DNA of 64,000 nucleotides from Marinisporobacter balticus (GCF_004345705.1 NZ_SLWV01000010.1:1-64000), one strand, 5' to 3'; positions 34,844 to 44,262 are shown, numbered from the stretch's first letter. Notes: generated by a model not told the origin, from the sequence alone. Made by a program: numbers and translations.

Positions 34844-35290
34844 TTAACCTCTCCCTTTATTTAATATTATGATTGAAAACCAACTTATAATGGTCATAGC
34901 ACCAATATTAACCATTAAACTACCAAAATAATCCCAATCTATGTATTCCACCACCCCACAATAAACTAGTGTATATTCTGTTAATGAATAGAGTCCTGTA
35001 ATAACAAACACATTTAGTAATGTCATGCCTCTCTTCTTAGGGTGATATTGAGCGATTAATGTGCCTATAACAAAGACAGGCCCTATTAAGAAAAAAAGAG
35101 AACTTCCTAAAATCGATATCACCGCATTATGGATCATATATCTATGATGAATCGCTGTATTATAAAAATCTGTAATAATTGCCATGATTATAGCAAACAT
35201 TCCTGCTAACATATTGATTTTTAATTCCTTCCAGTCAGCTAACACTAAAAATACCACCCAATTTAAAATACAAAGTATTATCCATTCCAT
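34844..35290 (-). CDS. CBO0543-like small polytopic membrane protein A
   Basis: This 148-residue protein has about five membrane helices and few charged residues. It has conserved features LADWKELK near the first loop, a FYNTAIHHRYMIHN segment, and a late EYIDWDYFGSLMVN. It resembles the CBO0543-type family of short polytopic proteins in Clostridia and Bacilli, which have no known function. A second family member lies divergently at 35872. It is followed by the 29-aa peptide and the FAD oxidoreductase. AGGAGGGATAAA precedes the ATG. Confidence 0.65.
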   Translation of the reverse strand: MEWIILCILNWVVFLVLADWKELKINMLAGMFAIIMAIITDFYNTAIHHRYMIHNAVISILGSSLFFLIGPVFVIGTLIAQYHPKKRGMTLLNVFVITGLYSLTEYTLVYCGVVEYIDWDYFGSLMVNIGAMTIISWFSIIILNKGRG

Positions 35291-35300
35291 TTTATCCCTC

Positions 35301-35528
35301 CTATTTTCTGGGCTTTATTGGGAATATTCTCGAAATGATATAGGGCTTTGCATTGAGTCTTTCAATCCTTTTTTGAAGTTTTACAATTTCTCTCATTTCA
35401 TCATCTCTAAATTGACTAAATAGCTGTCTTACTTCAGGATTTGTAATATAGATCAAATTTTCATTATAAAATAGTTGATTTGAAATTTTATAGTGTAGTA
35501 AATCTTTTAATATATCTACATCCTTCAT
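35301..35528 (-). CDS. small helical protein, ferritin-like half (75 aa)
   Basis: This 75-residue protein is predicted as two helices: DILKDLLHYKISNQLFYNEN and, after NPEVRQLF, the helix FRDDEMREIVKLQKRIERL. A DDEM/E-type acidic site on the second helix and a conserved Tyr on the first recall the half-ferritin/coat-F-like helical hairpins common in sporulating Firmicutes. It ends with a basic PIKPRK tail. It lies 8 bases downstream of the 69-aa gene with its own GTAGGTGATG site. Metal binding is speculative. Confidence 0.55.
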   Translation of the reverse strand: MKDVDILKDLLHYKISNQLFYNENLIYITNPEVRQLFSQFRDDEMREIVKLQKRIERLNAKPYIISRIFPIKPRK

Positions 35529-35536
35529 ACCATCAC

Positions 35537-35746
35537 CTACCCTTGTATATTTAATTTGATCATAAGATCCTTCATTAATTTAATATGCTCCTTTGAAGTT
35601 ATCTTTAGTTCCTTCATCATTGTTTTTAATTCCTTGTTATCTAGATCATGATCATAATCTCTATATTTTTCAAGTAAAAGTTCTTCTTGATCTATTGCAA
35701 GATTAAATGCTATATCTAATAAATATTCCTGCGAAAGGGTTCTCAT
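35537..35746 (-). CDS. small helical protein (69 aa)
   Basis: This 69-residue protein is almost all helix: LSQEYLLDIAFNLAIDQEEL, then MMKELKITSKEHIKLMKDLM. The first helix has an Asp-Gln-Glu-Glu patch and the second an EH pair, an arrangement similar to ferritin-like half domains, as in its neighbour. It is the first gene of the leftward operon; TAGGAGGAG precedes the ATG. The 125-base gap to the divergent operon holds the promoters of both sides. Confidence 0.55.
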   Translation of the reverse strand: MRTLSQEYLLDIAFNLAIDQEELLLEKYRDYDHDLDNKELKTMMKELKITSKEHIKLMKDLMIKLNIQG

Positions 35747-35871
35747 ACAACTCCTCCTAAATGATTATTCTTATAATATTTTGTTTGATTTTAGTAAATA
35801 TTATACTTTAGAGATCGTCTGCTATTATTTCTTGTTTTTATGGTCTCAAATCGTATTTAAGAGGTGGTAAC

Positions 35872-36357
35872 ATGAATAAAGTGACTTGGACAGGTATTTT
35901 CTTTTATGGAAATATCATCATTTTAATCATTCTGCTTTTCATATTGCTTGATAAAAGAAGATTAAAAGAACTTATTCCTATAGCTCTTTTTATCAGCATA
36001 GAAAACTATACGGTAGAAATTTTAGGATTACACTATCATATTTGGAAATACCCATTAGAAAATCCAGGCTATCCAGAAGTAACCATCCTCAGTAGTCTTA
36101 TTTATTTTCCAATCGTGGCAATGCTATTTTCTCAGTATCTTTCAAAAAACATTAAAAAAAATATATTATTAATCATACTCTTTGTCAGTATGAATATGAT
36201 CATCGAAGTCATCACCCTAAAAACAAGCTATTTATTCATATATGGAGAAAAAATGAATCTATGGATTGCCTTTTTTATGTATTTATCTGCATACCTATTA
36301 ATTATACTGTTTAAACATTTTTACGAAAAATTAAACTTAAGGATGGAAAAACGATGA
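35872..36357 (+). CDS. CBO0543-like small polytopic membrane protein B
   Basis: This 161-residue protein has about five membrane helices, with a helix start TGIFFYGNIIILIILLF, a loop ENYTVEILGLHYHIWKYP and a short basic tail. The overall pattern (short loops, a Trp/His-rich central loop, length) resembles the CBO0543-like protein on the other side of the locus, although identity is low. It overlaps the next gene by four bases (ATGA), so translation is coupled to the FAD oxidoreductase. AGAGGTGG precedes its ATG. Function unknown. Confidence 0.65.
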   Translation: MNKVTWTGIFFYGNIIILIILLFILLDKRRLKELIPIALFISIENYTVEILGLHYHIWKYPLENPGYPEVTILSSLIYFPIVAMLFSQYLSKNIKKNILLIILFVSMNMIIEVITLKTSYLFIYGEKMNLWIAFFMYLSAYLLIILFKHFYEKLNLRMEKR

Positions 36358-37409
36358 AAGTTGCTATCATTGGCAGTGGGTTATCAGGTCTATCTTGTGC
36401 TTTTGAATTAAAAAAATATGGAATTACTCCAACAATCTTTGAAAAAAAGAACACTATAGGTGATCCTTTAGACTATACAGTCCTCTCCCTTAGAATGTTT
36501 CATCCCTACTTAGAAACACCTATGGATTACTTTGAAAAAAATTATAATTTGAAAATTACTTCCTTTAATCCATTGAGAAAAATCATGATGCTTTCTCCGA
36601 ATAAGAACACTATCGTACGAGGAAATTTAGGCTATATCTTTAAAAAGAATAGAGAAATAAATTCATTAGAAAATCAAATCATGCAGCAAGTGAATCTTCC
36701 CATCGCTTTTGATCAATATATAAATATTAGGGATATACAAAATGATTTTGATCATATTGTATGTGCAAATGGTAATCACGAAATTGCGAACACATTTAAT
36801 AATTGGACAAGCACACTTAATGTACATACTCGTATTGCAACAGTTGTAGGAAATTTCAAACCCAATGTTGTAAAAATATGGGTCAATACGACCTATGCAA
36901 AACATACCTATGCCTACCTACTTCCGTATAGTGCATATAAAGCAAATCTTACTTTAATCGTTGACAATACGTCTTATGATGAATTAGATTACTATTGGAA
37001 AAAATTTTTAAACACAGAACATTTGCTCTATAAAATATTGGAGACAAGAGATATTGAACAAACTGTTGGATCTGTAAACACCTTAAAATTAGGCAATCTA
37101 TATTTTGTTGGAAACGCTGGAGGTTTTCTAGACAGTCTCTTGGGTTTTGGTTCAATGAATGCCATTGAGAGTGGTCTCATGGCTGGAAAATGTATTGCGA
37201 ACAATCTGGATTATAATAAATTGCTATCCCCAATTTTGAAAGATCTTCAATCCTTGCACAATTTTCGTAAGCGATTGAATACTTTTGAAAATAGAGATTT
37301 TGATCGTTTAATCACTTTTTTAGGTCTCCCCATTATAAAACAATATATCTATAATAACCCTTTCTGCAACATATCAAAACTCAGTTCCTTTCAAAATTTT
37401 TTTATGTAA
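36354..37409 (+). CDS. FAD-dependent oxidoreductase, paralog B
   Basis: This 351-residue protein is homologous along its length to the oxidoreductase at 33641-34747. It has VAIIGSGLSGLSCAFELKKY at the N terminus, a central IVCANGNHEI, LYFVGNAGGFLDSLLGFGSMN near residue 245, and a shared C-terminal RDFDRLITFLGLPIIKQ. In place of the paralog's GSIDPFLG the flavin loop reads GFLDSLLG. It starts inside the stop of the membrane-protein gene. The substrate is unknown. A terminator hairpin follows at 37427. Confidence 0.8.
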   Translation: MKVAIIGSGLSGLSCAFELKKYGITPTIFEKKNTIGDPLDYTVLSLRMFHPYLETPMDYFEKNYNLKITSFNPLRKIMMLSPNKNTIVRGNLGYIFKKNREINSLENQIMQQVNLPIAFDQYINIRDIQNDFDHIVCANGNHEIANTFNNWTSTLNVHTRIATVVGNFKPNVVKIWVNTTYAKHTYAYLLPYSAYKANLTLIVDNTSYDELDYYWKKFLNTEHLLYKILETRDIEQTVGSVNTLKLGNLYFVGNAGGFLDSLLGFGSMNAIESGLMAGKCIANNLDYNKLLSPILKDLQSLHNFRKRLNTFENRDFDRLITFLGLPIIKQYIYNNPFCNISKLSSFQNFFM

Positions 37410-37426
37410 AAAATAGTTTTAAAATA

Positions 37427-37464
37427 AAAAATAACTTACTCCTATTCCGAGGGAAGTTATTTTT
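37427..37464. terminator. terminator between FAD oxidoreductase B and ger operon
   Basis: AAAAATAACTT pairs with AAGTTATTTTT, with a 16-base loop, followed by T residues. It serves both convergent units. Confidence 0.7.
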
Positions 37465-38550
37465 TTAAGTAGATACGCTATTTCTTTTTATCATTACCAC
37501 AATAAAGAGAACAATGGGCAATATTACTTGAAATAAAAATGCATAATAAGGCCATATACTAGAAGCCCACATTGTCATTTCATTTATACTTTTATAGATA
37601 AAGATAGCGAAATTAAACATGAGCAACCCTATAGGTGTGACAAAACCGCGATAATCATCCAAATTAAATATCTTTGCAATCCCATTGCAAACAGCCAACA
37701 AACATACACTCATCTTAAGAAAAGAGGCCGTCGTTGTTGCGAGAATTACAATAACTTCCATTCTTTGTAGTGTTTCTCCAATATCCACCTTTCTTGCAAC
37801 GACATGATTTGGAAAGAAGGTAGCACCATATAAGTCAGGTCCTAATACTAAAACTTCAGTTAGGGAAACACCTAAAATGAGCATGCCTCCTAATAATAGT
37901 CCCTTTATATAAATATTGTAAGAAGATTTTTTTGTCTTTAATGAAGATACTATCATTGTAAATAAGACTGTTTCTGCAAATGGAAAAGCAAAAGCTTCAA
38001 ATGTACCTTTTAAAAGAGGATTTATTCCATCATATAATATTGGCTGAATATTATTTATATCCATTATAGGAATAAGCATCAATATGATCATGGAAGGGAT
38101 AGGTGCATTAAATAGCACAAAAATATTTGCCCATCTACCTAATACTTCTATTCCTTCCTTCACAATCCAAATAGCAAGCATTATCATAGATAGCGTAAAT
38201 ATTGGTATCGGTGTTTCAGGTAATGAAACAGTAACAGGAAATTCGCCAATATTTCTTATGGACAATACCCCTAAATGAAAAGCAAACCAAATAAAAAGTA
38301 TACCTATCCCCTTCCCTATTATTTTTCCAAACCCATATTCCAAAATATCAAATAAATCCTTCCCTAGAAAAAGAGATAGAAGCTTTGCATATATTAACAA
38401 AATAGGTATGGCAATAACTATTGCGAAAAGGATTGCTAGCCATAAATCCCTTCCTGCAGCAGCCCCTGTTGGCATTGCTAAAGTACTCCCTGATATAAAC
38501 AAAATAACTAAACATATGCCTTCTCTGTCAGAAATAACCTCTTTATGCAC
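37465..38550 (-). CDS. spore germination permease, GerAB/GerKB family
   Basis: This 361-residue protein has ten hydrophobic segments and belongs to the APC-like GerB subunit family that forms the nutrient-binding part of germinant receptors. It has GSTLAMPTGAAAGRDLW near the start (typical) and LGPDLYGATFFPNHVVARKV around the sixth helix. The start is a GTG preceded by AGGAGGAACAAAAG. It is the last gene of the five-gene ger operon. The germinant cannot be predicted from sequence. Confidence 0.9.
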   Translation of the reverse strand: MHKEVISDREGICLVILFISGSTLAMPTGAAAGRDLWLAILFAIVIAIPILLIYAKLLSLFLGKDLFDILEYGFGKIIGKGIGILFIWFAFHLGVLSIRNIGEFPVTVSLPETPIPIFTLSMIMLAIWIVKEGIEVLGRWANIFVLFNAPIPSMIILMLIPIMDINNIQPILYDGINPLLKGTFEAFAFPFAETVLFTMIVSSLKTKKSSYNIYIKGLLLGGMLILGVSLTEVLVLGPDLYGATFFPNHVVARKVDIGETLQRMEVIVILATTTASFLKMSVCLLAVCNGIAKIFNLDDYRGFVTPIGLLMFNFAIFIYKSINEMTMWASSIWPYYAFLFQVILPIVLFIVVMIKRNSVST

Positions 38551-38567
38551 CTTTTGTTCCTCCTAAA

Positions 38568-39719
38568 TCATTGCCCTACTTTTATTGGTTTTGATTTTAA
38601 TCCACTTCCTCTAATATTTACAACTACATTCACTTCTGTCTTTAAGCTTTTAAAAATATCATCCCATTTGGGTTTTATTTTTTTCCATAAATCTGGCATC
38701 TCTTTCTTGATACTGCTACTAAATTTAAAAATATCACTGTCATAATCTTTTTGTACTTTCTTAATCGTATCTTCTACTTGTTTTTTTATTTGTTTTTCCG
38801 CATCTTTTTTTAGTATCGCTCTTCCTTTCTTACCAATAAAATCTTCTGTTCCTCCAATATTCCCTATGATTACATCTGTCTCAATATCAATTTTCATCAT
38901 AAGCTCATTTTCGTTATCTATTGGTTTTATCTTTGTTTTACTTTGGATAATTTCTAGCGTTATGGGTGTGAGTTTTTCTGATATCTTTGCGTCTACTTCT
39001 ATCAGACCTCCTTGTATATGGTCAATAATCCATAAAAAAGATTGACTTTCCATATTACTTATATAACCAACCAATTTATCTCTCTTAAATACAGCAAGCC
39101 CCTCTAAAACAGGATATGTTTTCTTCTGATCTGATATATTTTTTACAGCAGGTAGTGTTGGTGAGACGCCTTCAGCATATAGATCTTTTATAAATTTCCA
39201 TATTTGTGCACTATGATATTTAGCAACAATTTTTTCCGATTTTATTTGATCCTCTAAATGATATCCTATGATAGGGCTTATATCCTTAGCCGTATACTTT
39301 TCTAATATTTCTCTTGCTGTTTTCTCCTTCGAAACTACAATCCCCATATCTTCTCTAAATTCTGCATCTCTGTATATATAATCTAGAACAGAGATTATCT
39401 TTCTTTTTGCAATCTCTTCACTAATAATAATGACTTTTGCATGCGCAAAATATAATTTTCTTCCTGTTTTCATAATAACATTTCTTATGCCATCAAATGG
39501 AAGCTTTCCTCTGCTTTCATATAATTCCCCCTTCATCTTTCCTTCTTTTAGATTAATGATCTCAATGGTAGTAATATATTCATCCTTTTTTTCATCATAA
39601 TCTATGGCCAATCCTGTAACCAATCTGGTCTCATTCATCTCTCTGTAGTTCCAACATCCCGACAGCGAAAATAAATTTATACATATCATAAAGAGAATTA
39701 TTTTATTTTTTTTCATCAT
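38568..39719 (-). CDS. Ger(x)C-family germination lipoprotein, second C subunit
   Basis: This 383-residue lipoprotein has a signal ending FSLSGC and begins its mature part WNYREMNETRLVTGLAID. This is the Ger(x)C family. It has KLYFAHAKVIIISEE, RDAEFREDMGIVVSKEKTA and the C-terminal RGSGLKSKPIKVG. It is clearly related to the other C subunit at 39952 (shared blocks AKVIIISEEVA, VQKDYDSDIFKF). C subunits sit on the outer face of the spore inner membrane with A and B subunits. A double ATG at 39719/39716 starts it. Confidence 0.9.
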   Translation of the reverse strand: MMKKNKIILFMICINLFSLSGCWNYREMNETRLVTGLAIDYDEKKDEYITTIEIINLKEGKMKGELYESRGKLPFDGIRNVIMKTGRKLYFAHAKVIIISEEIAKRKIISVLDYIYRDAEFREDMGIVVSKEKTAREILEKYTAKDISPIIGYHLEDQIKSEKIVAKYHSAQIWKFIKDLYAEGVSPTLPAVKNISDQKKTYPVLEGLAVFKRDKLVGYISNMESQSFLWIIDHIQGGLIEVDAKISEKLTPITLEIIQSKTKIKPIDNENELMMKIDIETDVIIGNIGGTEDFIGKKGRAILKKDAEKQIKKQVEDTIKKVQKDYDSDIFKFSSSIKKEMPDLWKKIKPKWDDIFKSLKTEVNVVVNIRGSGLKSKPIKVGQ

Positions 39720-39738
39720 CCCGCCTTCTTTGTTCTAA

Positions 39739-39951
39739 TTATTTTCCAATTACCATTCTCACTACTTTTTCGATAGGTTTTGCAGGACTTGGAATTTTCA
39801 CCCCTAAACCAAGCAATACACTTATAACAAATGCTACTCCGAACAAAATACTATAAAGCATTAATTCTCTTTTTTGATTCTTTTTTACTAATGGCACAAT
39901 TTCAATAATCCCAATGACTATATAACCCAATATGATTAAAACCACTATCAT
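39739..39951 (-). CDS. small two-helix protein of ger operon, candidate D subunit
   Basis: This 70-residue protein has two membrane helices: the first IVVLIILGYIVIGIIEIVPL, the second LMLYSILFGVAFVISVLLGL, with a Pro-rich and basic tail. Small two-helix D proteins occur in germinant receptor operons of some Bacilli and modulate receptor function. Its place between the two C genes, with 0 and 19 base gaps, supports this. Homology is inferred from size, topology and context only. Confidence 0.6.
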   Translation of the reverse strand: MIVVLIILGYIVIGIIEIVPLVKKNQKRELMLYSILFGVAFVISVLLGLGVKIPSPAKPIEKVVRMVIGK

Positions 39952-41109
39952 TTAATCGCCCACCTTAATTGATTTTGATCGCAGTGCACTTCCTCTAATA
40001 TCTACCTCTGCTTTTACTTCTATCTTTAAATCTTTAAAAACCTGATCCCAATTGTCTTTTATTTTTTTCCATAATTCAGGGTATTCTCGTTCAACCATGC
40101 TCCCAAATCCAAAAATATCACTATCATACTCTTTTTGTACTTTCTTGATCACTCCTTTTATTTTATTTTCAATATCTTTTTCAGCTTTTTTCTTTACTAA
40201 ACGACTTCCTTCTTCATTGGTAAAATCGATATGATTCTCTAGTTCATTTATATTCACAATTGTTTTCGTATTAATTTTTATAGTAATCTCACCATTTTCA
40301 TATATAGGCTTGCTCTTTGTCTTGTTCTTAAATATTTCTAATGCTATTTTCACAGGTTTTTCTGGTGTTTCTTGTGTTACAGTAATAACCCCCCCCTTTA
40401 TTTCATCAATAATAAATAGAAAAGATTTTGTCTCATCTCCATTTAACCATCCTACTTTTTTTACCCCTTTAAATATACCTGTTCCATACATTTCAGCAAT
40501 TTTTTTGTCTCTGAAATCACTCACTCTCACCGTTGGAAGCGTAGGAGAAATCCCTTCTGTAGCCAAATCATCTACAAATTTCCACAGTGAAATAACATGA
40601 TATTTTCCTACTCCACTCTCATTTTCAAAAATATCTTCCAACTGAAAAGAAACAATATCCTGTATCAGTGTATCCGTTTTTAATATTTCACTAGCTGTTT
40701 TTTCTTTAGAAAGGATCAGCGATATGTTCTCTCTATATTCTGCATCTCTTTTTATAAAATCAATAATACCAATAAGTACATCTTTATTTTTTGCTACTTC
40801 TTCACTAATAATAATGACCTTTGCATGGGCCCAAGACAATTTTTTCCCTGTTACTTGGATGGCATTTCTAATTGCTTCAAATAAATTTTTCCCTTCACTT
40901 TTAACCATTTCAGATTTTATTTTTGTTTCTCCATGTTCTATCATAGGGTAAGCAATCTCAGCTGTTAATAATATCTTATCTCTTTGTTTATCATAATCTA
41001 CTGCTGCGCCTACTGCGATTGCCGCATCATTAATTTCACCATAGTTCCAACATCCAGAAATAAGCGTTGTACCAAATACTATAAAAAAAATAAATATTAT
41101 TTTTTTCAT
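39952..41109 (-). CDS. Ger(x)C-family germination lipoprotein, first C subunit
   Basis: The product is about 385 residues. Lipoprotein signal KKIIFIFFIVFGTTLISGC is followed by WNYGEINDAAIAVGAAVDYD. It has the same architecture as the C subunit at 38568 (AWAHAKVIIIS-like, RDAEYRENISLILSKEKTA, C-terminal VDIRGSALRSKSIKVG). The frame opens at 41169, but ATG 41109 is preceded by AGAGGTAAAGAG and gives a proper lipoprotein signal. It lies after gerKA. The last residues (SIKVGD) are close to those of the paralog (PIKVGQ). Confidence 0.9.
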   Translation of the reverse strand: MKKIIFIFFIVFGTTLISGCWNYGEINDAAIAVGAAVDYDKQRDKILLTAEIAYPMIEHGETKIKSEMVKSEGKNLFEAIRNAIQVTGKKLSWAHAKVIIISEEVAKNKDVLIGIIDFIKRDAEYRENISLILSKEKTASEILKTDTLIQDIVSFQLEDIFENESGVGKYHVISLWKFVDDLATEGISPTLPTVRVSDFRDKKIAEMYGTGIFKGVKKVGWLNGDETKSFLFIIDEIKGGVITVTQETPEKPVKIALEIFKNKTKSKPIYENGEITIKINTKTIVNINELENHIDFTNEEGSRLVKKKAEKDIENKIKGVIKKVQKEYDSDIFGFGSMVEREYPELWKKIKDNWDQVFKDLKIEVKAEVDIRGSALRSKSIKVGD

Positions 41110-41113
41110 CTCT

Positions 41114-42667
41114 TTACCTCTTTTCAGGAATTTTAGCGTTTTTCTTTCGAACAGGATCTTTGGCGCCAATAAGTTTTGGACGATAATACATATACCACCA
41201 TGGTGCTCTTATTGCTGTATCTTTTATATCCTGCATTTTTAGATCTCCAATGTTTATCATATAGGGTATTCCAAAGCTTCTTATCGCCATTAGATGTATG
41301 AATAAACCAATTACCCCAAATATATAACCATATAACCCTAAAAATGCTGAAAGTAATAAAAATATGAATCGCATAATAATGACTGGACCGATCATTTTGG
41401 GAGTTAAAAACATTGTGATTCCTGCTAAAGCAGTTACAATTACAATAGGTGAACTTACAAATCTTGCTTCTACAGCAGCCTGCCCTAGAATGATCGCACC
41501 CACAAAGCCGATTGTAGAACCAATAGGTGCTGGTAATCTTACCCCACCTTCTCTTATGATTTCAAATGCCAAAAACATCAGTAAAGCCTCTACAATTGTA
41601 GGAAATGGAACCCCTTCCCTTGCTGCTGAAATACTTAATATAAGAGGTGTTGGTATCATTTCTTGATGAAAGGTTACAAGGGCAACGTAAACCGCAGGTA
41701 CACTGGTTGTTAAAAAAAACGAAAAAATTCTTAGTAACCGACTAATTGAAGAATAGATGAAATTGTTATAATAATCCTCATTCGATTGAAAGTATTCAAT
41801 AAACAAATAGGGAAGGGTTAAAACAAATGGTGTCCCATCTACAACAATTGCAATCCTTCCCTCAAGTAGATTTGCCGCAACAATATCTGGTCTTTCTGTA
41901 TTGCCAATGGTAGCAAATGGAGACAAAGGCGCATCTTTTATTAATTCTTCTATATATCCTGATTCAAGTATTGCATCAATCTCGATATCGTCTAATCTTT
42001 TGTTTACCTCTTTAATAATTTTTTTATTTGCTAATCCTTCTATATAACATACACAGACCTTTGTTTGCGTTCTAGCCCCTATCTCTTTAAATTGGAACTT
42101 TAAATCTGGACTTAATATTTTTCTCCTTATTAGGGTTAAATTTAACATGATCGTTTCTGTAAAAGCTTCTCTTGGTCCTCTAACTACTTGCTCTGCTACA
42201 GGTTCTGTAATCCCTCTTTGTTCCCATTTTTTTGTGTCTATTGTTAAAGCTTCATTAACGCCTTCAACCAAAACCACTGTATTCCCAGATAATATTGCTG
42301 TTATTAATCCATTGACATTTTTTTGTTTTTTCACATCTGAAGCATTGATAATTTTATTGACCAATATATCTAAAATATTTTCCTTTAAATTTTTTTGCAG
42401 GTTACTGCTATTCATAATTGGCAAGATCATATTTTCATGAATATTCGTTTTATCAACCATTCCATCAACAAAAATCATGCAACATTTCAAATCCTTCCAC
42501 TGTCTACTTTCAATCTTTCTAAAAATAATCGTTTCATTGGGATTAAAAATCTTTTTAAATAGTTCTATATTTTTTTCAAGAGATTTTGTTAATTTTATAT
42601 CTTGAGAATGCCCTAATATTTTTATGTCATTCTTTCCTAGGACTTTGTCTTTCAATATCTTAAACAT
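41114..42667 (-). CDS. spore germination protein, GerAA/GerKA family
   Basis: This 517-residue protein has an N-terminal soluble domain (about 1-290) and five membrane helices in the C-terminal third, as in GerA A subunits. Motifs include CMIFVDGMVDK, LEGRIAIVVDGTPFVLTLPY, FHQEMIPTPLILSI, and FEIIREGGVRLPAPIGSTIG. A subunits form the oligomeric channel core of the germinant receptor. It is the first gene of the operon, with AGGATACTT before the ATG. Confidence 0.95.
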   Translation of the reverse strand: MFKILKDKVLGKNDIKILGHSQDIKLTKSLEKNIELFKKIFNPNETIIFRKIESRQWKDLKCCMIFVDGMVDKTNIHENMILPIMNSSNLQKNLKENILDILVNKIINASDVKKQKNVNGLITAILSGNTVVLVEGVNEALTIDTKKWEQRGITEPVAEQVVRGPREAFTETIMLNLTLIRRKILSPDLKFQFKEIGARTQTKVCVCYIEGLANKKIIKEVNKRLDDIEIDAILESGYIEELIKDAPLSPFATIGNTERPDIVAANLLEGRIAIVVDGTPFVLTLPYLFIEYFQSNEDYYNNFIYSSISRLLRIFSFFLTTSVPAVYVALVTFHQEMIPTPLILSISAAREGVPFPTIVEALLMFLAFEIIREGGVRLPAPIGSTIGFVGAIILGQAAVEARFVSSPIVIVTALAGITMFLTPKMIGPVIIMRFIFLLLSAFLGLYGYIFGVIGLFIHLMAIRSFGIPYMINIGDLKMQDIKDTAIRAPWWYMYYRPKLIGAKDPVRKKNAKIPEKR

Positions 42668-42741
42668 AAGTATCCTCTCTTTTCATCCATTCTATAATAT
42701 CTACTATTATTTGTTATAATTCTTTTTTCTATCCAAAAAAG

Positions 42742-42762
42742 CCACCTATCTATAATAGGTGG
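42742..42762 (-). terminator. terminator of the hydrogenase-like operon
   Basis: CCACCTAT pairs with ATAGGTGG around a 5-base loop, followed leftward by six T. It follows the 42779 gene. Confidence 0.8.
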
Positions 42763-42778
42763 TTTACGCTTTATTTTT

Positions 42779-44248
42779 CTAAAGTTTTTTAAAGTCTCTA
42801 TGTAAATCAATTTCATCTACCTTAAATACCCTAAGGGCATCTTTAACACCTTTCTCAATCGCTAATTCTCCATACTTATCTATATCTTTTCGATCCTTTG
42901 GTCCATGATGAAGGGACGCTGCGCCTCCAATACACCCACCAGTACATGCCATTCCTTCAATGAAGTTTCCTTGTAATCTTCCTACTTTAGCAATTTTTAA
43001 AGCTTTATCACATTCTGCGATTCCATCACAAGTAACCGGTGTGAACTCCACTTGAATATTTTCTTCTTCAATTATATGCTTAATAGATTCTGTTAGTCCT
43101 CCAGAACGTGCAAAGATTCTTCCAAAGAAGGAAGCATTGTTTAAGACATCTTCTTCACATTTCTCGATTTCAATATCAGCAGCATCAATCATTGCACATA
43201 ATTCTTCAAACGTTAAGACATATTCTGTACTTCCCTTCACATCTGCTTGATTAACCTCTGCTTTTTTTGCTGTACAGGGTCCTATAAATATTACTTTCGC
43301 TTTATGATCCATCTTTTTGATCAATCTAGAAATAGCAATCATAGGCGATACAGAAGTAGAAATATTCTTGCTAAACTCAGGATAACACTTCTCTATATAA
43401 GACACAAAAGCAGGACAACATGAACTGGTCATGATCTTTTTATCTTCTATTGTTTCTGCAAACTCATGGGTTTCATGAAGGGCTACCATGTCTGCTCCAA
43501 GTGCTGCTTCTACTACATCATGAAATCCTAATTTTTTTATTGCTGTAATCACTTGACCGATTTTTACATCTTTAAACTGGCTGGCAACGGCTGGCGCAAT
43601 CACTGCATATAAATGAAGATTTTTTTCTTCCTTTGATTTTTTTAATAGATCTATCGTTTCTACAATAAACGATTTATCCATTATAGCACCAAATGGACAT
43701 TTTACTATACATACACCACATTGTATACATTTTTCATTATCAATAACAATCTTCTTATTTTCATCAATAGATATAGCCTTTGTAGGACAAGCTCCCCTAC
43801 AGGGTCTTAATACATCAGAAACAGCATTATATTGACATGCATCTCTACATCTTCCACATTCAATACATTTCTCTTGATTGATATAAGCTCTCTGGCCAAC
43901 ATGGAAAATGGCATCAACAGGACAAGCTTCTGAACATCTATGGGCAAGACATCCCCTACATGCTTCTGTAATGGTAAAACGATTAATTGGACACTCATCG
44001 CAAGCAGTCTCTATAACTTCTATAATATTGGGGTTTTCCTTGTCTCCTCCCATTGCTAGCTTTACGCGCTCTTCAACAATTGCTCTTCCTTTATAAATAC
44101 AGCATCTACTTCTTGATTTTGGACCAGGCTCGATCATTCTAGATATTTGATCATACTTGTCCATCAATGTTCCTTCCATGGCAAATCTAGATACTTCTCT
44201 TAATACCTCATACTTTATTAACTGTACCTTACTCTCAAATTTCCTCAT
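42779..44248 (-). CDS. [FeFe]-hydrogenase-like protein (HfsD-like)
   Basis: The 489-residue protein has an N-terminal region with many Fe-S cysteines (CDECPIN, CRGCLAHRCSEACP, CIECGRCRDACQ, CRGACP, CIQCGVCIVKCPFGA). The H-cluster domain has L1 TSSCCPAF, L2 GPCTAKKAE and L3 MACTGGCIGGA, near the catalytic [FeFe] motifs. It is likely a hydrogenase or redox sensor of the group C type. It is the last gene of a four-gene operon with a SpoIIE phosphatase and a PAS-containing hydrogenase-like protein, an order like the Thermoanaerobacterium hfsABCD cluster. Whether it evolves hydrogen is open. Confidence 0.85.
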   Translation of the reverse strand: MRKFESKVQLIKYEVLREVSRFAMEGTLMDKYDQISRMIEPGPKSRSRCCIYKGRAIVEERVKLAMGGDKENPNIIEVIETACDECPINRFTITEACRGCLAHRCSEACPVDAIFHVGQRAYINQEKCIECGRCRDACQYNAVSDVLRPCRGACPTKAISIDENKKIVIDNEKCIQCGVCIVKCPFGAIMDKSFIVETIDLLKKSKEEKNLHLYAVIAPAVASQFKDVKIGQVITAIKKLGFHDVVEAALGADMVALHETHEFAETIEDKKIMTSSCCPAFVSYIEKCYPEFSKNISTSVSPMIAISRLIKKMDHKAKVIFIGPCTAKKAEVNQADVKGSTEYVLTFEELCAMIDAADIEIEKCEEDVLNNASFFGRIFARSGGLTESIKHIIEEENIQVEFTPVTCDGIAECDKALKIAKVGRLQGNFIEGMACTGGCIGGAASLHHGPKDRKDIDKYGELAIEKGVKDALRVFKVDEIDLHRDFKKL

Positions 44249-44262
44249 GTCTACACTCCTCG

